The notes below the pieces were generated by a model. That model was not told where the DNA came from, did not search any database, and saw nothing but the letters and a program-made list of their open reading frames with translations. A DNA stretch of 23,667 nucleotides from positions 1 through 23,667 of the IMG/VR virus record IMGVR_UViG_3300046004_002055; one strand, written 5' to 3'. Source of the DNA: a virus. A program made the position numbers and the translations under genes. Shown in pieces: positions 5,162 through 12,976 of this stretch; positions within the stretch are counted from its first letter, which is position 1; every line of letters begins with the position of its first letter.

Positions 5162-5461
5162 ATGAACATGAATTTTGGACAAGCAATTGAAGCAATGAAA
5201 GAAGGCTCTAAAGTATATAGAGCAGGTTGGAATGGTAAAAATATGTATTTATGGCTACTACCAGCAACAGAAGTAAAAAAAGAATGGATTAAAGACCCAA
5301 TGCTACTTTCAGTTTTTGGAGATAGAGATACGTTACCTTGTTTAGGGAGTATCGGAATGTTAACAGCAACAGGTGAAGTACTTACAGGTTGGTTAGCATC
5401 TCAATCTGATATGTTAGCAGAAGATTGGCATGCCTTTAAGGAGTTTAAGAAAATATCTTAG
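5162..5461 (+). CDS. DUF2829 protein, Tad2-like (Thoeris anti-defence 2) candidate
   Basis: Protein of 99 residues with the DUF2829 pattern: NFGQAIEAMKEGSKVYRAGWNGK (residues 4-26 region), an aromatic strand MYLWLLP (28-34), a variable loop, and the hallmark WLASQSDMLAEDW (77-89). DUF2829 includes Tad2, a phage protein that binds and sequesters the cyclic ADP-ribose-type signal of Thoeris defence (1''-3' gcADPR), blocking activation of the effector. That role is inferred from family membership; many DUF2829 members are untested. Either ATG at 5162 or 5168 could be the start; the second gives the typical MNFG beginning. It is the last gene before a strong terminator, at the end of the chaperonin operon. 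Confidence 0.8.
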   Translation: MNMNFGQAIEAMKEGSKVYRAGWNGKNMYLWLLPATEVKKEWIKDPMLLSVFGDRDTLPCLGSIGMLTATGEVLTGWLASQSDMLAEDWHAFKEFKKIS

Positions 5462-5478
5462 AAGAGTTAAAAACAATT

Positions 5479-5507
5479 AGAGCTATCATAAAAAGGTAGC
5501 TCTTTTT
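5479..5507 (+). terminator. Terminator of the groEL-groES-Tad2-like operon
   Basis: AGAGCTATC (5479-5487) pairs with GGTAGCTCT (5495-5503) with one G-U pair around an A-rich 7-base loop, followed by a run of T to 5507. It lies 18 bases after the stop of the DUF2829 gene. Confidence 0.85.
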
Positions 5508-5536
5508 GCTTATGCAACTAATTAAAAACTATTTCG

Positions 5537-5544
5537 TATATTTA
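5537..5544 (+). promoter_or_regulatory. Putative -7 box of the packaging operon
   Basis: TATATTTA, preceded by TATTTCG, lies between the terminator and the ATG at 5549. It resembles the element before 1175 (TAATTGCTATATTTA). A TTG at 5506-5508 is 28 bases away, too far for a standard -33 box, so the assignment is tentative. Transcription from it would give a very short leader or use the ATG at 5555. Confidence 0.4.
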
Positions 5545-5548
5545 CCTT

Positions 5549-5731
5549 ATGACAATGCCAAGAGTTTTCTCTATAGAATGTGAATCAGTAACAGGACTTA
5601 TCAAAGCTACGCTTAACGTAGAAAAGATATTCCAAACCTGTATGCTTGAAGGTGAACATTACTTAACAGAAACTTTTAGCCTTGAAGATAAACACTTTTT
5701 AGTTGTTACTGTATGGAACTCAGAGGAATAA
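5549..5731 (+). CDS. Small hypothetical protein, first gene of the packaging unit
   Basis: Protein of 60 residues (MTMPRVFSIECESVTG...VVTVWNSEE). It is predicted to be mostly beta strands with two Cys. The start could be the second ATG (5555), which gives a slightly longer leader from the -7 box. It overlaps the next gene by 19 bases. No family is recognised; it is accepted because of its position between a terminator-promoter region and a tightly overlapping gene chain on the same strand. Confidence 0.55.
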   Translation: MTMPRVFSIECESVTGLIKATLNVEKIFQTCMLEGEHYLTETFSLEDKHFLVVTVWNSEE

Positions 5732-6009
5732 CAGACCTGTATAAAACCAAGCTAACAGAAGAAGGGCCCATAGAAATACTTTGGAAAAGGAATGTATCTT
5801 TTAAGATATATTGCCAACCAGCACAGTTAGGCATACATGCAGAAGTAATAAACATACGAACAGGTAAACCATACAAAGATAGATGTCAGGTATTTATACA
5901 GGATTTTGGAGTAGCCACAGTAAAACACACGGTAAAAGTAATTTCAGAAATGAAAGAGCAGCATACACAAGGTAAAACAGTAGGATTTCATGCGCACAAA
6001 GGTAATTAG
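5713..6009 (+). CDS. Hypothetical protein
   Basis: Protein of 98 residues (MELRGITDLYKTKL...). It is beta-rich up to about residue 62, then has a helix (VKHTVKVISEMKEQH) and a His/Gly-containing tail. The ATG lies inside the end of the previous gene (19-base overlap), and no later Met leaves a sensible protein. It overlaps the next gene by 20 bases. I do not recognise it. Confidence 0.6.
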   Translation: MELRGITDLYKTKLTEEGPIEILWKRNVSFKIYCQPAQLGIHAEVINIRTGKPYKDRCQVFIQDFGVATVKHTVKVISEMKEQHTQGKTVGFHAHKGN

Positions 6010-6412
6010 GAACTACTTTGAAGACTACAATAAGTTAGAAGAGTTTAAGGTAGAATTTCTACAGGAACTTGAAGATTGGAAAGAGGAGATGGCTGCTAAT
6101 GAGTTACATTATGTAGTACTTGAAGAAATCTACCTACAAGAAACAGATCCTTCCTATACACTGCAATTCGAGTTTTACCTGCAAGGAAGATATAAGTATC
6201 ACCTTACGTATGCCCAAATAAAAGAGCACTCCCTACAAGAAAAGAAAAATATACCTGTAAAGGTATTTGTTACAACAGCAGAGTTTAAAGATTTATTACT
6301 TGCGTATATGACAGAATATCCTGATATTTGTCCAGACAAGAATAAATTAGTAGTAAATGGCATAACATTTAAACTCTACTTACAAGAAATAAACGATGAT
6401 AAAGCCCTTTAA
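5990..6412 (+). CDS. Hypothetical acidic protein
   Basis: Protein of 140 residues (MRTKVIRNYFEDYNKLEEF...). The first 40 residues are helical and strongly acidic. The rest alternates strands rich in Tyr, Phe and Leu with short helices, such as FKDLLLAYMTEYP (about 99-111). It has overlaps of 20 bases with the gene before and 17 bases with the gene after, as expected in a packed phage operon. No family is recognised and no membrane segment is seen. Confidence 0.65.
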   Translation: MRTKVIRNYFEDYNKLEEFKVEFLQELEDWKEEMAANELHYVVLEEIYLQETDPSYTLQFEFYLQGRYKYHLTYAQIKEHSLQEKKNIPVKVFVTTAEFKDLLLAYMTEYPDICPDKNKLVVNGITFKLYLQEINDDKAL

Positions 6413-6890
6413 TATAAAGGTAAAAAATAAACAAGAGTTGTTTTTAGCTTACCTAAAAGCAATAAATTGGACTCTCCCTGAACAGCTAACTGATTCAGAG
6501 CTAGAGGTATTATCTTATCTTGTGTATTATAATAACTTTTACGCAGCTGAAATAAAGTCAGATGAAATAAGGTATGACCTATTGTTTTCTTCTTCTACAA
6601 AGAAAAAAATAAGGGAAGAATTTGACATAGACTCACAGAAGTTTGAGACTTACCTAAACAAACTGAGAAAGAAAGGTATTATCACAAACAATGTCTTGTC
6701 TAATAAAGTAGTAATAACAATAGACGATAAACTAGAAATACGTTTTACAATGACCCTAAAAGAAACTACATTAAAAGCAGAGCCTAAAGAAGATAAACCT
6801 TCTTTTGATGCTTTTGTAGATGAAGTATTAGAAGTACCTGAAGTATCTACCATAGGTACTTTCACAGATGAAGACCAAGATTTTATATAA
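6396..6890 (+). CDS. Winged-helix-like protein next to the packaging genes
   Basis: Protein of 164 residues. Residues 32-47 (TDSELEVLSYLVYYNN) and 68-107 (KKKIREEFDIDSQKFETYLNKLRKKGII, then NKVVITID) fit a winged helix-turn-helix: a first helix, a recognition helix pair beginning REEFDIDSQKFETYL, then a two-stranded wing. The C-terminal 40 residues are acidic and probably disordered. Proteins of this layout occur near the packaging genes of crAss-like and other Bacteroidota phages, where they may bind DNA as a regulator or in packaging; the role is inferred. The next small frame starts on the last base of its stop codon (TAATG). Confidence 0.65.
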   Translation: MIKPFNIKVKNKQELFLAYLKAINWTLPEQLTDSELEVLSYLVYYNNFYAAEIKSDEIRYDLLFSSSTKKKIREEFDIDSQKFETYLNKLRKKGIITNNVLSNKVVITIDDKLEIRFTMTLKETTLKAEPKEDKPSFDAFVDEVLEVPEVSTIGTFTDEDQDFI

Positions 6891-7051
6891 TGATACCAGA
6901 AGATAAAATACTAGCATTTGATTTACGTAAAATTCCTGAAACTATGTCAGTTGAAGATTACATAAAACATTTAGAATCTTTAGAGCACCCTGAACTAGAG
7001 GAGGGAGTAGTGCTTATAGATAAATTTCCTACAAATGAAACTGGACTATAG
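6890..7051 (+). CDS. Small 53-residue protein fitted between overlapping genes
   Basis: The ATG at 6890 shares a base with the preceding stop (TAATG), and the frame runs to a TAG at 7049-7051. The protein (MIPEDKILAFDLRKIPETMS...FPTNETGL) is acidic and has sensible codon use. It fills a gap that would otherwise be 144 bases in an operon where genes overlap, and it overlaps the HU-like gene by 17 bases. No family is recognised. Confidence 0.6.
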   Translation: MIPEDKILAFDLRKIPETMSVEDYIKHLESLEHPELEEGVVLIDKFPTNETGL

Positions 7052-7283
7052 ACTAGAAAGACTAGTAGAGAAACATGCAAAGAGATGTAATATTACTAAA
7101 GCAGAAGCGCTTGAAGTAGTATCTGCTTATTTTTCTAACATAAAAGAAAAGATTACAAGCTCTTCCTACGAAGAAGGGTTTGTGGAAATATACATGCCTA
7201 AGTTAGGAGAGTTTTGCCCTAACTACCAAAAAATAGAAAAAGTACATGAAGTTATTGAAGCTAGAAAACAATCATCTTTGTAG
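7035..7283 (+). CDS. HU/IHF-like DNA-binding protein (short phage form)
   Basis: Protein of 82 residues. ITKAEALEVVSAYFSNIKEKI (20-40) matches the helical half of HU/IHF proteins. FVEIYMPKLGEFCPN (49-63) matches the HU strand pair, in which VxLPGFGxF precedes the DNA-binding arm. The long beta-arm is short or missing (NYQKIEKVHEVIEARK), as in small phage HU-like proteins beside packaging genes. It probably binds or bends phage DNA in replication or packaging. Short overlaps with both neighbours suggest co-expression with the terminase. Confidence 0.65.
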   Translation: MKLDYRLERLVEKHAKRCNITKAEALEVVSAYFSNIKEKITSSSYEEGFVEIYMPKLGEFCPNYQKIEKVHEVIEARKQSSL

Positions 7284-7791
7284 TATAACTCCTGAAGCAT
7301 TAGGATTAAAAGTATTCAGAGATATATGGGAAAGAGATAAAACCAAGAATAAAGACAGGGCTAAACTAGACTTGTCTTTTGTGTATTTCTTTGCTGACTG
7401 GCAAAGTACTTTTAAAAAGCTACCAACTGAAGATAAGATACTTACTTTAGAAAAAGAAGTATACGATAATAAACAGAAAGCTGATGAACTAGTTTTAGCA
7501 GCAGCAAAGTTATATGAAGAAATACAGAATGAATCATCATTCTCTCTTAAATACTTAGAGTCTGTAAAGAAGACTGCAATGAAGATAGCAGATTACTTAG
7601 AAAAGATAGACCTTGCAGAAAGGACTAAATTAGGAGGACAAGTATACAATACTTCTCAATTACAGAAAACCATTGCAGATTTTCCTGAGACTATAAAGAA
7701 GATTATAGAAATGGAAAAACAAGTACAGGTAGAATTAACTCAAGACCCTAATCTAAGGGGAGGAGCACATAAATCATCATTTGAAGATTAA
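7246..7791 (+). CDS. Packaging-region protein with a conserved C-terminal RGG..FED motif
   Basis: Protein of 181 residues, mostly helical. There is a segment around 18-58 with aromatic residues (SFVYFFADWQS), long helices at about 64-105 and 110-165, and a C-terminus NLRGGAHKSSFED. A tail of the type RGGxxxSxFED recurs in proteins encoded just before the large terminase in Bacteroidota phages, so it may be a packaging factor such as a small-terminase equivalent; this comes from recall and position. The ATG at 7246 overlaps the HU-like gene by 38 bases. There is no other good in-frame Met before residue 100, so the start stands with some doubt. Confidence 0.6.
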   Translation: MKLLKLENNHLCSITPEALGLKVFRDIWERDKTKNKDRAKLDLSFVYFFADWQSTFKKLPTEDKILTLEKEVYDNKQKADELVLAAAKLYEEIQNESSFSLKYLESVKKTAMKIADYLEKIDLAERTKLGGQVYNTSQLQKTIADFPETIKKIIEMEKQVQVELTQDPNLRGGAHKSSFED

Positions 7792-7792
7792 T

Positions 7793-8065
7793 ATGAAATT
7801 ACAAGAAATAATAGACCACGCAGTGGCCAACAATTTAGGTAAAAAAGAAGATAATATAGATTATTTAACAATAGAATGTACCCATGAAGAGTATAAAACT
7901 TTTGCAAGAGAAATAGAAAATAATACAACGCCATATAAACCAATGAATGGTGTAGAACCCATTTACAAATTGCCGCCTGGAACATTCTATAGATTTCAAA
8001 ATTACAATGGAGTATACCTAGAGATTATAGTAAATAAAGACTTAAAGAATTGGAAAATTAGATAA
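7793..8065 (+). CDS. Hypothetical protein before the large terminase
   Basis: Protein of 90 residues (MKLQEIIDHAVANNLGKK...). The ATG at 7793 is chosen over a TTG at 7781, which lies inside the previous gene; it starts one base after the preceding stop. The first 35 residues are helical and the rest beta-like, ending LEIIVNKDLKNWKIR. The stop shares a base with the terminase ATG (TAATG), so translation is probably coupled. No family is recognised. Confidence 0.65.
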   Translation: MKLQEIIDHAVANNLGKKEDNIDYLTIECTHEEYKTFAREIENNTTPYKPMNGVEPIYKLPPGTFYRFQNYNGVYLEIIVNKDLKNWKIR

Positions 8066-10074
8066 TGCTTACACAAGAAGATATATTAGCTTTTACTGAA
8101 GTACGTAGGCACTTTGAAGAGTACAAAACATATTGTCCTTTTCCTGAATCACGTACACCAAACTCTCGCTGGATGCAATTCTGGCAAAGAGAACAAGAGC
8201 GTATATTAAAAGGTTACGAATATTTACCTAACAAATTCATTACAGGAGAACTATACTATTATTTCAATTATAGTATAATGGACAAAACTGTAGAGAAAGA
8301 TGGTATTACCTATACTCTTATGGGTGCTCCTGATACATGGGACGGAACTATTGAAGTAGATACATATTATCAGGAAGCAAAGAAGAACAAAAGAGATTGC
8401 TTTATATTAAAAGGTCGTAGGAAAGGTTTATCATATTATGCAGCTAGCTGTGCATCAAGGTTATACCATTTTGTAAGGAATAGTAATACATATGTAATAG
8501 CAGCAACCAAGCAATACATCTTAGGAGCTGACTCTACTATGACTAAGATATTTCAGAATGTTGACCACATGTCTGAACATACACCTTTTGGTAAACTACG
8601 TCAAAAGATAAATAAAGCTGACCACATAAGGGCAAGTTACTTAGAAAATGTAAATGGACAGATAATAGAAAAAGGGTATAAATCTAACATTGCAGCAGTA
8701 GTACTTGATGATCCACAGAAACTAAGGGGTAAGAAAGGACAATTGATCATTGTAGAGGAAGCAGGTTCATTTCCTAACTTACTTGATGCAATACCTATCA
8801 TACGTAAATGTATTTTGGAAGGTACTCTAAAGATAGGAACCATATTAGCTTTTGGTACAGGTGGTGATGAAGGCCCAGGATTTGCAGCAATGGAAACTGT
8901 ATTCTACAAACCTGATGCATACGGATTTCACGCAATAAAGAATGTATGGGAAGAATCTAAATCTTCTCAACCGTGTTGTTTCTTCTTTCCTGCGTACAAA
9001 AATTATCTTGGTTTTATAGATGACTGTGGAAATTCAAAAGAAACAGAGGCAAGGGATTACATACTTAACCAAAGGGCAGAAAAGAAAAAATTAGGTGTAG
9101 ATAATAAGACACTGCTTAAAATGGCAGCTGAAGATCCAATTACACCTGAAGAAGCAATGCTTCGTACAAAGGGAACTTACTTTCCGATAACTGAAGCAAA
9201 GAAAAGACTTTCAGAACTATTCAATGATAAAGAATTAGGAAAGCATAATGTTGGTAGATTAGAGTATAATGAAGATAAAGTAATTAAATGGACTGATGTA
9301 CAAGATGCTCAACCTCAAAGAGATTGGCCTATATTAGACCCTACCATAAATTACATAGAAGTATTTGAACTACCTCAACAGGATAAGAATACAATGGTTG
9401 TACCACGCAACAGGTACATAGGAGGTATTGACCCTTACAATCAAGATCAGACAACAAACTCTGAATCAGTTGGTTGTATGTTTATAATGGACTTATGGAC
9501 TGACAGGATTGTATGTGAGTATACAGCACGTCCTGAAAGAGCAGAAGATTTCTATGAAACTTGCAGAAGAATATTGGTGTGGTACAATGCAACAGCAATG
9601 TATGAAGCTTCAGTAACACTGATGTACAAGTTCTTTGAAAGGAAACAACAACTATACTTGCTAGCTGATACTCCAAGCTACTTACGAGATAGAAATACTT
9701 GGAGAGAAGGATTGGATACTTCAAAAGGTATAAAGCCAACTGAAGATGTAAACAAAAGAGGAAGAGAATCACAAAAAACCTGGATGTTAGCTGACTTAGA
9801 TTTAACTACAGGCTCCAAAAAGATAGATTCAATAAGATCTGTGGGTTACTTAAAAGAAGTTATAAACTGGAATAAGGATGGTAACTTTGATAGAGTATCC
9901 GCAATGAACATGTTATTTTTGTACAGGGAAGACCTTACAGATGATGTTGCAGAAGAAAGGAAAAAGCCCAAGTCAAATAAATTTGGTAACTTTTTTACTA
10001 AGTTTAAAGTACAAAGGAAGTTAACAGACATTTTCGATAAAGAAGATTTTGAAACATTTGAGAAATACAGATAA
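8065..10074 (+). CDS. terL: Large terminase subunit (ATPase and nuclease)
   Basis: Protein of 669 residues, the length usual for crAss-like terminases. The N-terminal ATPase has a deviant Walker A, LKGRRKGLSY (115-124), without the standard GxGKS/T; a Walker B with catalytic acid, QLIIVEEAG (226-234); and coupling motif FGTGGDEG (263-270). The C-terminal RNase H-like nuclease starts at IGGIDPYNQD (452-461, D456 likely metal ligand), and further acidic residues follow (ERAEDFYE, 491-498; DRVSAMNML near 610). It cuts concatemeric DNA and drives it into the procapsid through the portal, which is encoded next with no gap. Confidence 0.9.
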   Translation: MLTQEDILAFTEVRRHFEEYKTYCPFPESRTPNSRWMQFWQREQERILKGYEYLPNKFITGELYYYFNYSIMDKTVEKDGITYTLMGAPDTWDGTIEVDTYYQEAKKNKRDCFILKGRRKGLSYYAASCASRLYHFVRNSNTYVIAATKQYILGADSTMTKIFQNVDHMSEHTPFGKLRQKINKADHIRASYLENVNGQIIEKGYKSNIAAVVLDDPQKLRGKKGQLIIVEEAGSFPNLLDAIPIIRKCILEGTLKIGTILAFGTGGDEGPGFAAMETVFYKPDAYGFHAIKNVWEESKSSQPCCFFFPAYKNYLGFIDDCGNSKETEARDYILNQRAEKKKLGVDNKTLLKMAAEDPITPEEAMLRTKGTYFPITEAKKRLSELFNDKELGKHNVGRLEYNEDKVIKWTDVQDAQPQRDWPILDPTINYIEVFELPQQDKNTMVVPRNRYIGGIDPYNQDQTTNSESVGCMFIMDLWTDRIVCEYTARPERAEDFYETCRRILVWYNATAMYEASVTLMYKFFERKQQLYLLADTPSYLRDRNTWREGLDTSKGIKPTEDVNKRGRESQKTWMLADLDLTTGSKKIDSIRSVGYLKEVINWNKDGNFDRVSAMNMLFLYREDLTDDVAEERKKPKSNKFGNFFTKFKVQRKLTDIFDKEDFETFEKYR

Positions 10075-12525
10075 ATGTTAGGACAAGTAAAATTACTCCC
10101 AGACCAGATGGTGTCTGATGAAAAGAAGGCTACTAAAGAATGGCAGAAGAATAACATGGATGCTTTTGAAAACATCATTATGTTTGAGAATCGTCAATTA
10201 CGCCCAACTCTTTATAATAAGTTCAACAACTATAATCTAAAAAGAGGAGTAATAAACCAAGCAGATTTTGAGAAGATACTAGACCCACATGGGCTAGGAT
10301 TAAATTCTTTTCCTGCAAGGCTAGAACACATGGGCTTTGGTAATGCCAAAATAGACCTATTAGTAGGTGAGCACATGAACCGTAGGTTTGATTGGAGAGT
10401 TACCTTAAGTAATAATGATGCTGAAGGTATCTCAGGAAAAGAACAAAGAATGATGGGTAGGGTAAAGCAAGAACTTGTAGATATGTTACAAGGTAACCTA
10501 CCTGAAGAAGAAGCTCAAGCAAGATTACAAAGGCTTTCTGATTACATGAACTATGAATGGCAAGATGTAGCAGAGTCAGGAGCTCAAAAGATATTAAAGT
10601 ATTATTACAAACAACAAGATTTAGATACAATATTTAACAGGGCATTTGAAGATGCGCTGATTGCAGGTGAACAGATAGTATTTACAGAAGCATTAGGTAA
10701 AGAACTTTTCATAAGAAAAGGAGACCCAACAAAAATCTTTACCATAATGTCAGCTGAATCCATTGATGAATCAGGACTTGAGGCACTAGTAGAGGTAAGT
10801 TACCAAACAGTATCAAATGTATTAGACAATTTCCACGCCTACTTAGATACAGAAGCCATTGCTAAACTACAAGCCTTTAAAGGTATCTCGCCTTTTGGTG
10901 GTACATCTGGTTGGACTTACCCTACTTATGGCCCTGTAGGTGAATTAGCTATACCTGATAATTCTATTACAGCTTCAGGTATATTCCCTGTATCTGAATT
11001 AGAAAGAACACTATTTGCAACTAACATAGATGTAAATGGTAACATGCGTGTTGTACATTGCTTGTGGAAATCAAAAAGAAAAGTAAAACTACTTAAGTCT
11101 TTCAACGAAGAAACAGGACTGGAAGAAGAAAAGTATGTACACCAAAAGTACAAACCTAATAAACTAGTAGGTGAAGAGATAGTAAAAGAAATGTGGGTAA
11201 ATGAATGGTGGAGAGGTTTTAAGATTGGCTACGATATATACGTAAAGATAGAACCTGTACCATTCCTTTCTACATCTTTAGATAATATCTCACGTCAAGA
11301 ACCACCTGTTACTATACAGATATATAATACAAATACTTCAAAGGCACAAAGTCTTATGGATATTTGTAAACCTTTTGATTATATGTTAGATGTACTCTAT
11401 TTCAAGAAGAAACATTTAACTTCCTTAATGTTACCTGACATGTTGGTATTTCCTACTTCAATGATGCCTGATAACATGAATCTTGAAGAGTTTATCAATT
11501 ACATGCAGACTACTGCTACCATACCTCTTGACCCTACTGCTGAAATAGACAATGGAGCATTGGCAGGTAAAGCAGCAGGACAAATAAACAATACAGTAGG
11601 AGCTAACATCATTTCAGCAGCTCAGAATGGCCCACTTTCAGTTATAGGTAATCTTATAGATACCACACTACAAAGTATGGATCAAGTAACTGGTATAACT
11701 CAACAAAGACAAGGCGCCATACAGAATAGAGAATTAGTAGGTAACGTAGAAAGATCTGTAACACAGTCATCTCATATAACTGAAAAATGGTTTAGGTTAA
11801 ATGATAAGTTTAAATTACGTACTTTACGTAAAGTAATGAATATCTCTATACAACAATTCAAGGAGAACCCCAAGAAGTTTCAGTATATCCTAGACGACTT
11901 AACTACATTAGTTTTAACTGATGAAGAACTTACAGCTATACAAGCTTCAGAATTTGACTTACATGTAACTAATTCTTCTAACGATGCAGTAATAATGCAG
12001 AAAATTGAAGGCTTATTCCAAGTTGCAATGCAAAATGGTACAGCTACTCTTTCTGATGTATTGGAGATTTACCAAAATGAATCTATATCTAATGCAACTG
12101 CCAAACTTAAGTTACGTGAGAAACAACGTGAAGAGAAAGCAGCTGAAGCACAAAAACAAGAACAACAGATAAGACAACAATTAGAGCAGTCTGCACAAGA
12201 AATAGAAGATAGAAAAGTAAGGTTAGAAGCAGCTAAGTTAGAATTAGAAAGATATAAGATAGATACAGACAGAGAAACTAAACTGGAAGTAGCTCAACTA
12301 CAAGCTCAATCATTTGATCCTGAGAAAGATTACAATAATAACAATGAGCCTGACTATCTTGAAATGCGTAAACTAGATTTGGAACAACAGAAAATAGAAT
12401 TACAACGTCAGTCTGAAGCCATAAGAGTTTCCTTAGAACAACTCAAAGAGAAAAATAAAAAAGAGATAGCTCAACAAAAGCTAGAAGTAGATAAAATAAA
12501 AGCAAGAAAAAGTGGAAGTAAATAA
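10075..12525 (+). CDS. Portal protein, crAss-like
   Basis: Protein of 816 residues, starting directly after the terminase stop. The portal dodecamer sits at one capsid vertex and is the channel for DNA. Features in order: an alpha/beta N-terminal domain; a wing and clip region with many aromatic residues (EMWVNEWWRGFKIGYD); helical stem segments around ISAAQNGPLSVIGNL and QMDQVTG-like helices; and a roughly 145-residue C-terminal coiled coil very rich in Gln, Glu and Lys. In that tail DPEKDYNNNNEPDYLE resembles a calcium-loop motif seen in portals of Bacteroidota phages. Size, position after terL and this tail agree with crAss-like portals. Its last 14 bases overlap the next gene. Confidence 0.85.
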   Translation: MLGQVKLLPDQMVSDEKKATKEWQKNNMDAFENIIMFENRQLRPTLYNKFNNYNLKRGVINQADFEKILDPHGLGLNSFPARLEHMGFGNAKIDLLVGEHMNRRFDWRVTLSNNDAEGISGKEQRMMGRVKQELVDMLQGNLPEEEAQARLQRLSDYMNYEWQDVAESGAQKILKYYYKQQDLDTIFNRAFEDALIAGEQIVFTEALGKELFIRKGDPTKIFTIMSAESIDESGLEALVEVSYQTVSNVLDNFHAYLDTEAIAKLQAFKGISPFGGTSGWTYPTYGPVGELAIPDNSITASGIFPVSELERTLFATNIDVNGNMRVVHCLWKSKRKVKLLKSFNEETGLEEEKYVHQKYKPNKLVGEEIVKEMWVNEWWRGFKIGYDIYVKIEPVPFLSTSLDNISRQEPPVTIQIYNTNTSKAQSLMDICKPFDYMLDVLYFKKKHLTSLMLPDMLVFPTSMMPDNMNLEEFINYMQTTATIPLDPTAEIDNGALAGKAAGQINNTVGANIISAAQNGPLSVIGNLIDTTLQSMDQVTGITQQRQGAIQNRELVGNVERSVTQSSHITEKWFRLNDKFKLRTLRKVMNISIQQFKENPKKFQYILDDLTTLVLTDEELTAIQASEFDLHVTNSSNDAVIMQKIEGLFQVAMQNGTATLSDVLEIYQNESISNATAKLKLREKQREEKAAEAQKQEQQIRQQLEQSAQEIEDRKVRLEAAKLELERYKIDTDRETKLEVAQLQAQSFDPEKDYNNNNEPDYLEMRKLDLEQQKIELQRQSEAIRVSLEQLKEKNKKEIAQQKLEVDKIKARKSGSK

Positions 12526-12874
12526 ATTTATTGGAAGGTTATTCCATGCACGAGATACAGCACATCTATATCATTTATCATTAGAAGGCCCAGGAGCTTA
12601 TGCAGCACATGTGGCAGCAGCAGATTTCTATGATAAACTCTTAGATTTTACTGATACCCTTATAGAGTCTTATCAAGGTAAGAATGGGTTACTGTCTTTA
12701 ACCATACAAGCTTCTTACACAGAAGTAAGCAAAGATTTTCCTACTTATCTTAAAGCACTACTAACTTATATTGAAACAGAATGTCCCTTCACAGACTCTG
12801 ATGAACTCAATATTATAGACGAAATTAAGACTCTTACAAAACAAACCTTATATAAATTAACGTACTTAAGGTAG
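12512..12874 (+). CDS. Small helical phage protein, DUF5856-like
   Basis: Protein of 120 residues starting at a GTG; no in-frame ATG exists near the start, and the conserved region begins at once (VNKFIGRLFHARDTAHLYHL). This beginning, with DFYDKLLDFTDTLIESYQGK (38-57), resembles the phage family DUF5856, recalled without a search. These are ferritin/Dps-like all-helical proteins of unknown role, often encoded beside portal genes. The chain has four predicted helices and conserved His residues (12, 18, 21) that could bind metal. It overlaps the portal gene by 14 bases and is the last gene before the promoter region at 12889-12960. Confidence 0.6.
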   Translation: MEVNKFIGRLFHARDTAHLYHLSLEGPGAYAAHVAAADFYDKLLDFTDTLIESYQGKNGLLSLTIQASYTEVSKDFPTYLKALLTYIETECPFTDSDELNIIDEIKTLTKQTLYKLTYLR

Positions 12875-12888
12875 TTTTTATATACAAC

Positions 12889-12960
12889 TTGTATATAATT
12901 GCTATATATGCCTATATTTTTAATTTTAATTAGTGCAACAAATAGCTAATATTTGTACGT
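12889..12960 (+). promoter_or_regulatory. Promoter region of the scaffold and capsid genes
   Basis: The intergenic region 12875-12976 has TTG (12889-12891), 21 bases, then TATATTTT (12913-12920). Between them is TATAATTGCTATAT (12894-12907), identical to 1148-1161. Further on, TAATATTTG runs into ATTTGTACGT (12951-12960), which is identical to the minus-strand motif at 1087-1078 and 16 bases before the ATG at 12977. At least two start sites are therefore possible. Confidence 0.5.
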
Positions 12961-12976
12961 TTAAAACACATATTTT

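Noticed and set aside
2215-5461. Host DNA contamination as the source of groEL/groES
   Set aside because: The cassette is flanked on both sides by phage-type genes with the same base composition and codon style and with continuous compact spacing; only read-level data could exclude a chimera completely.
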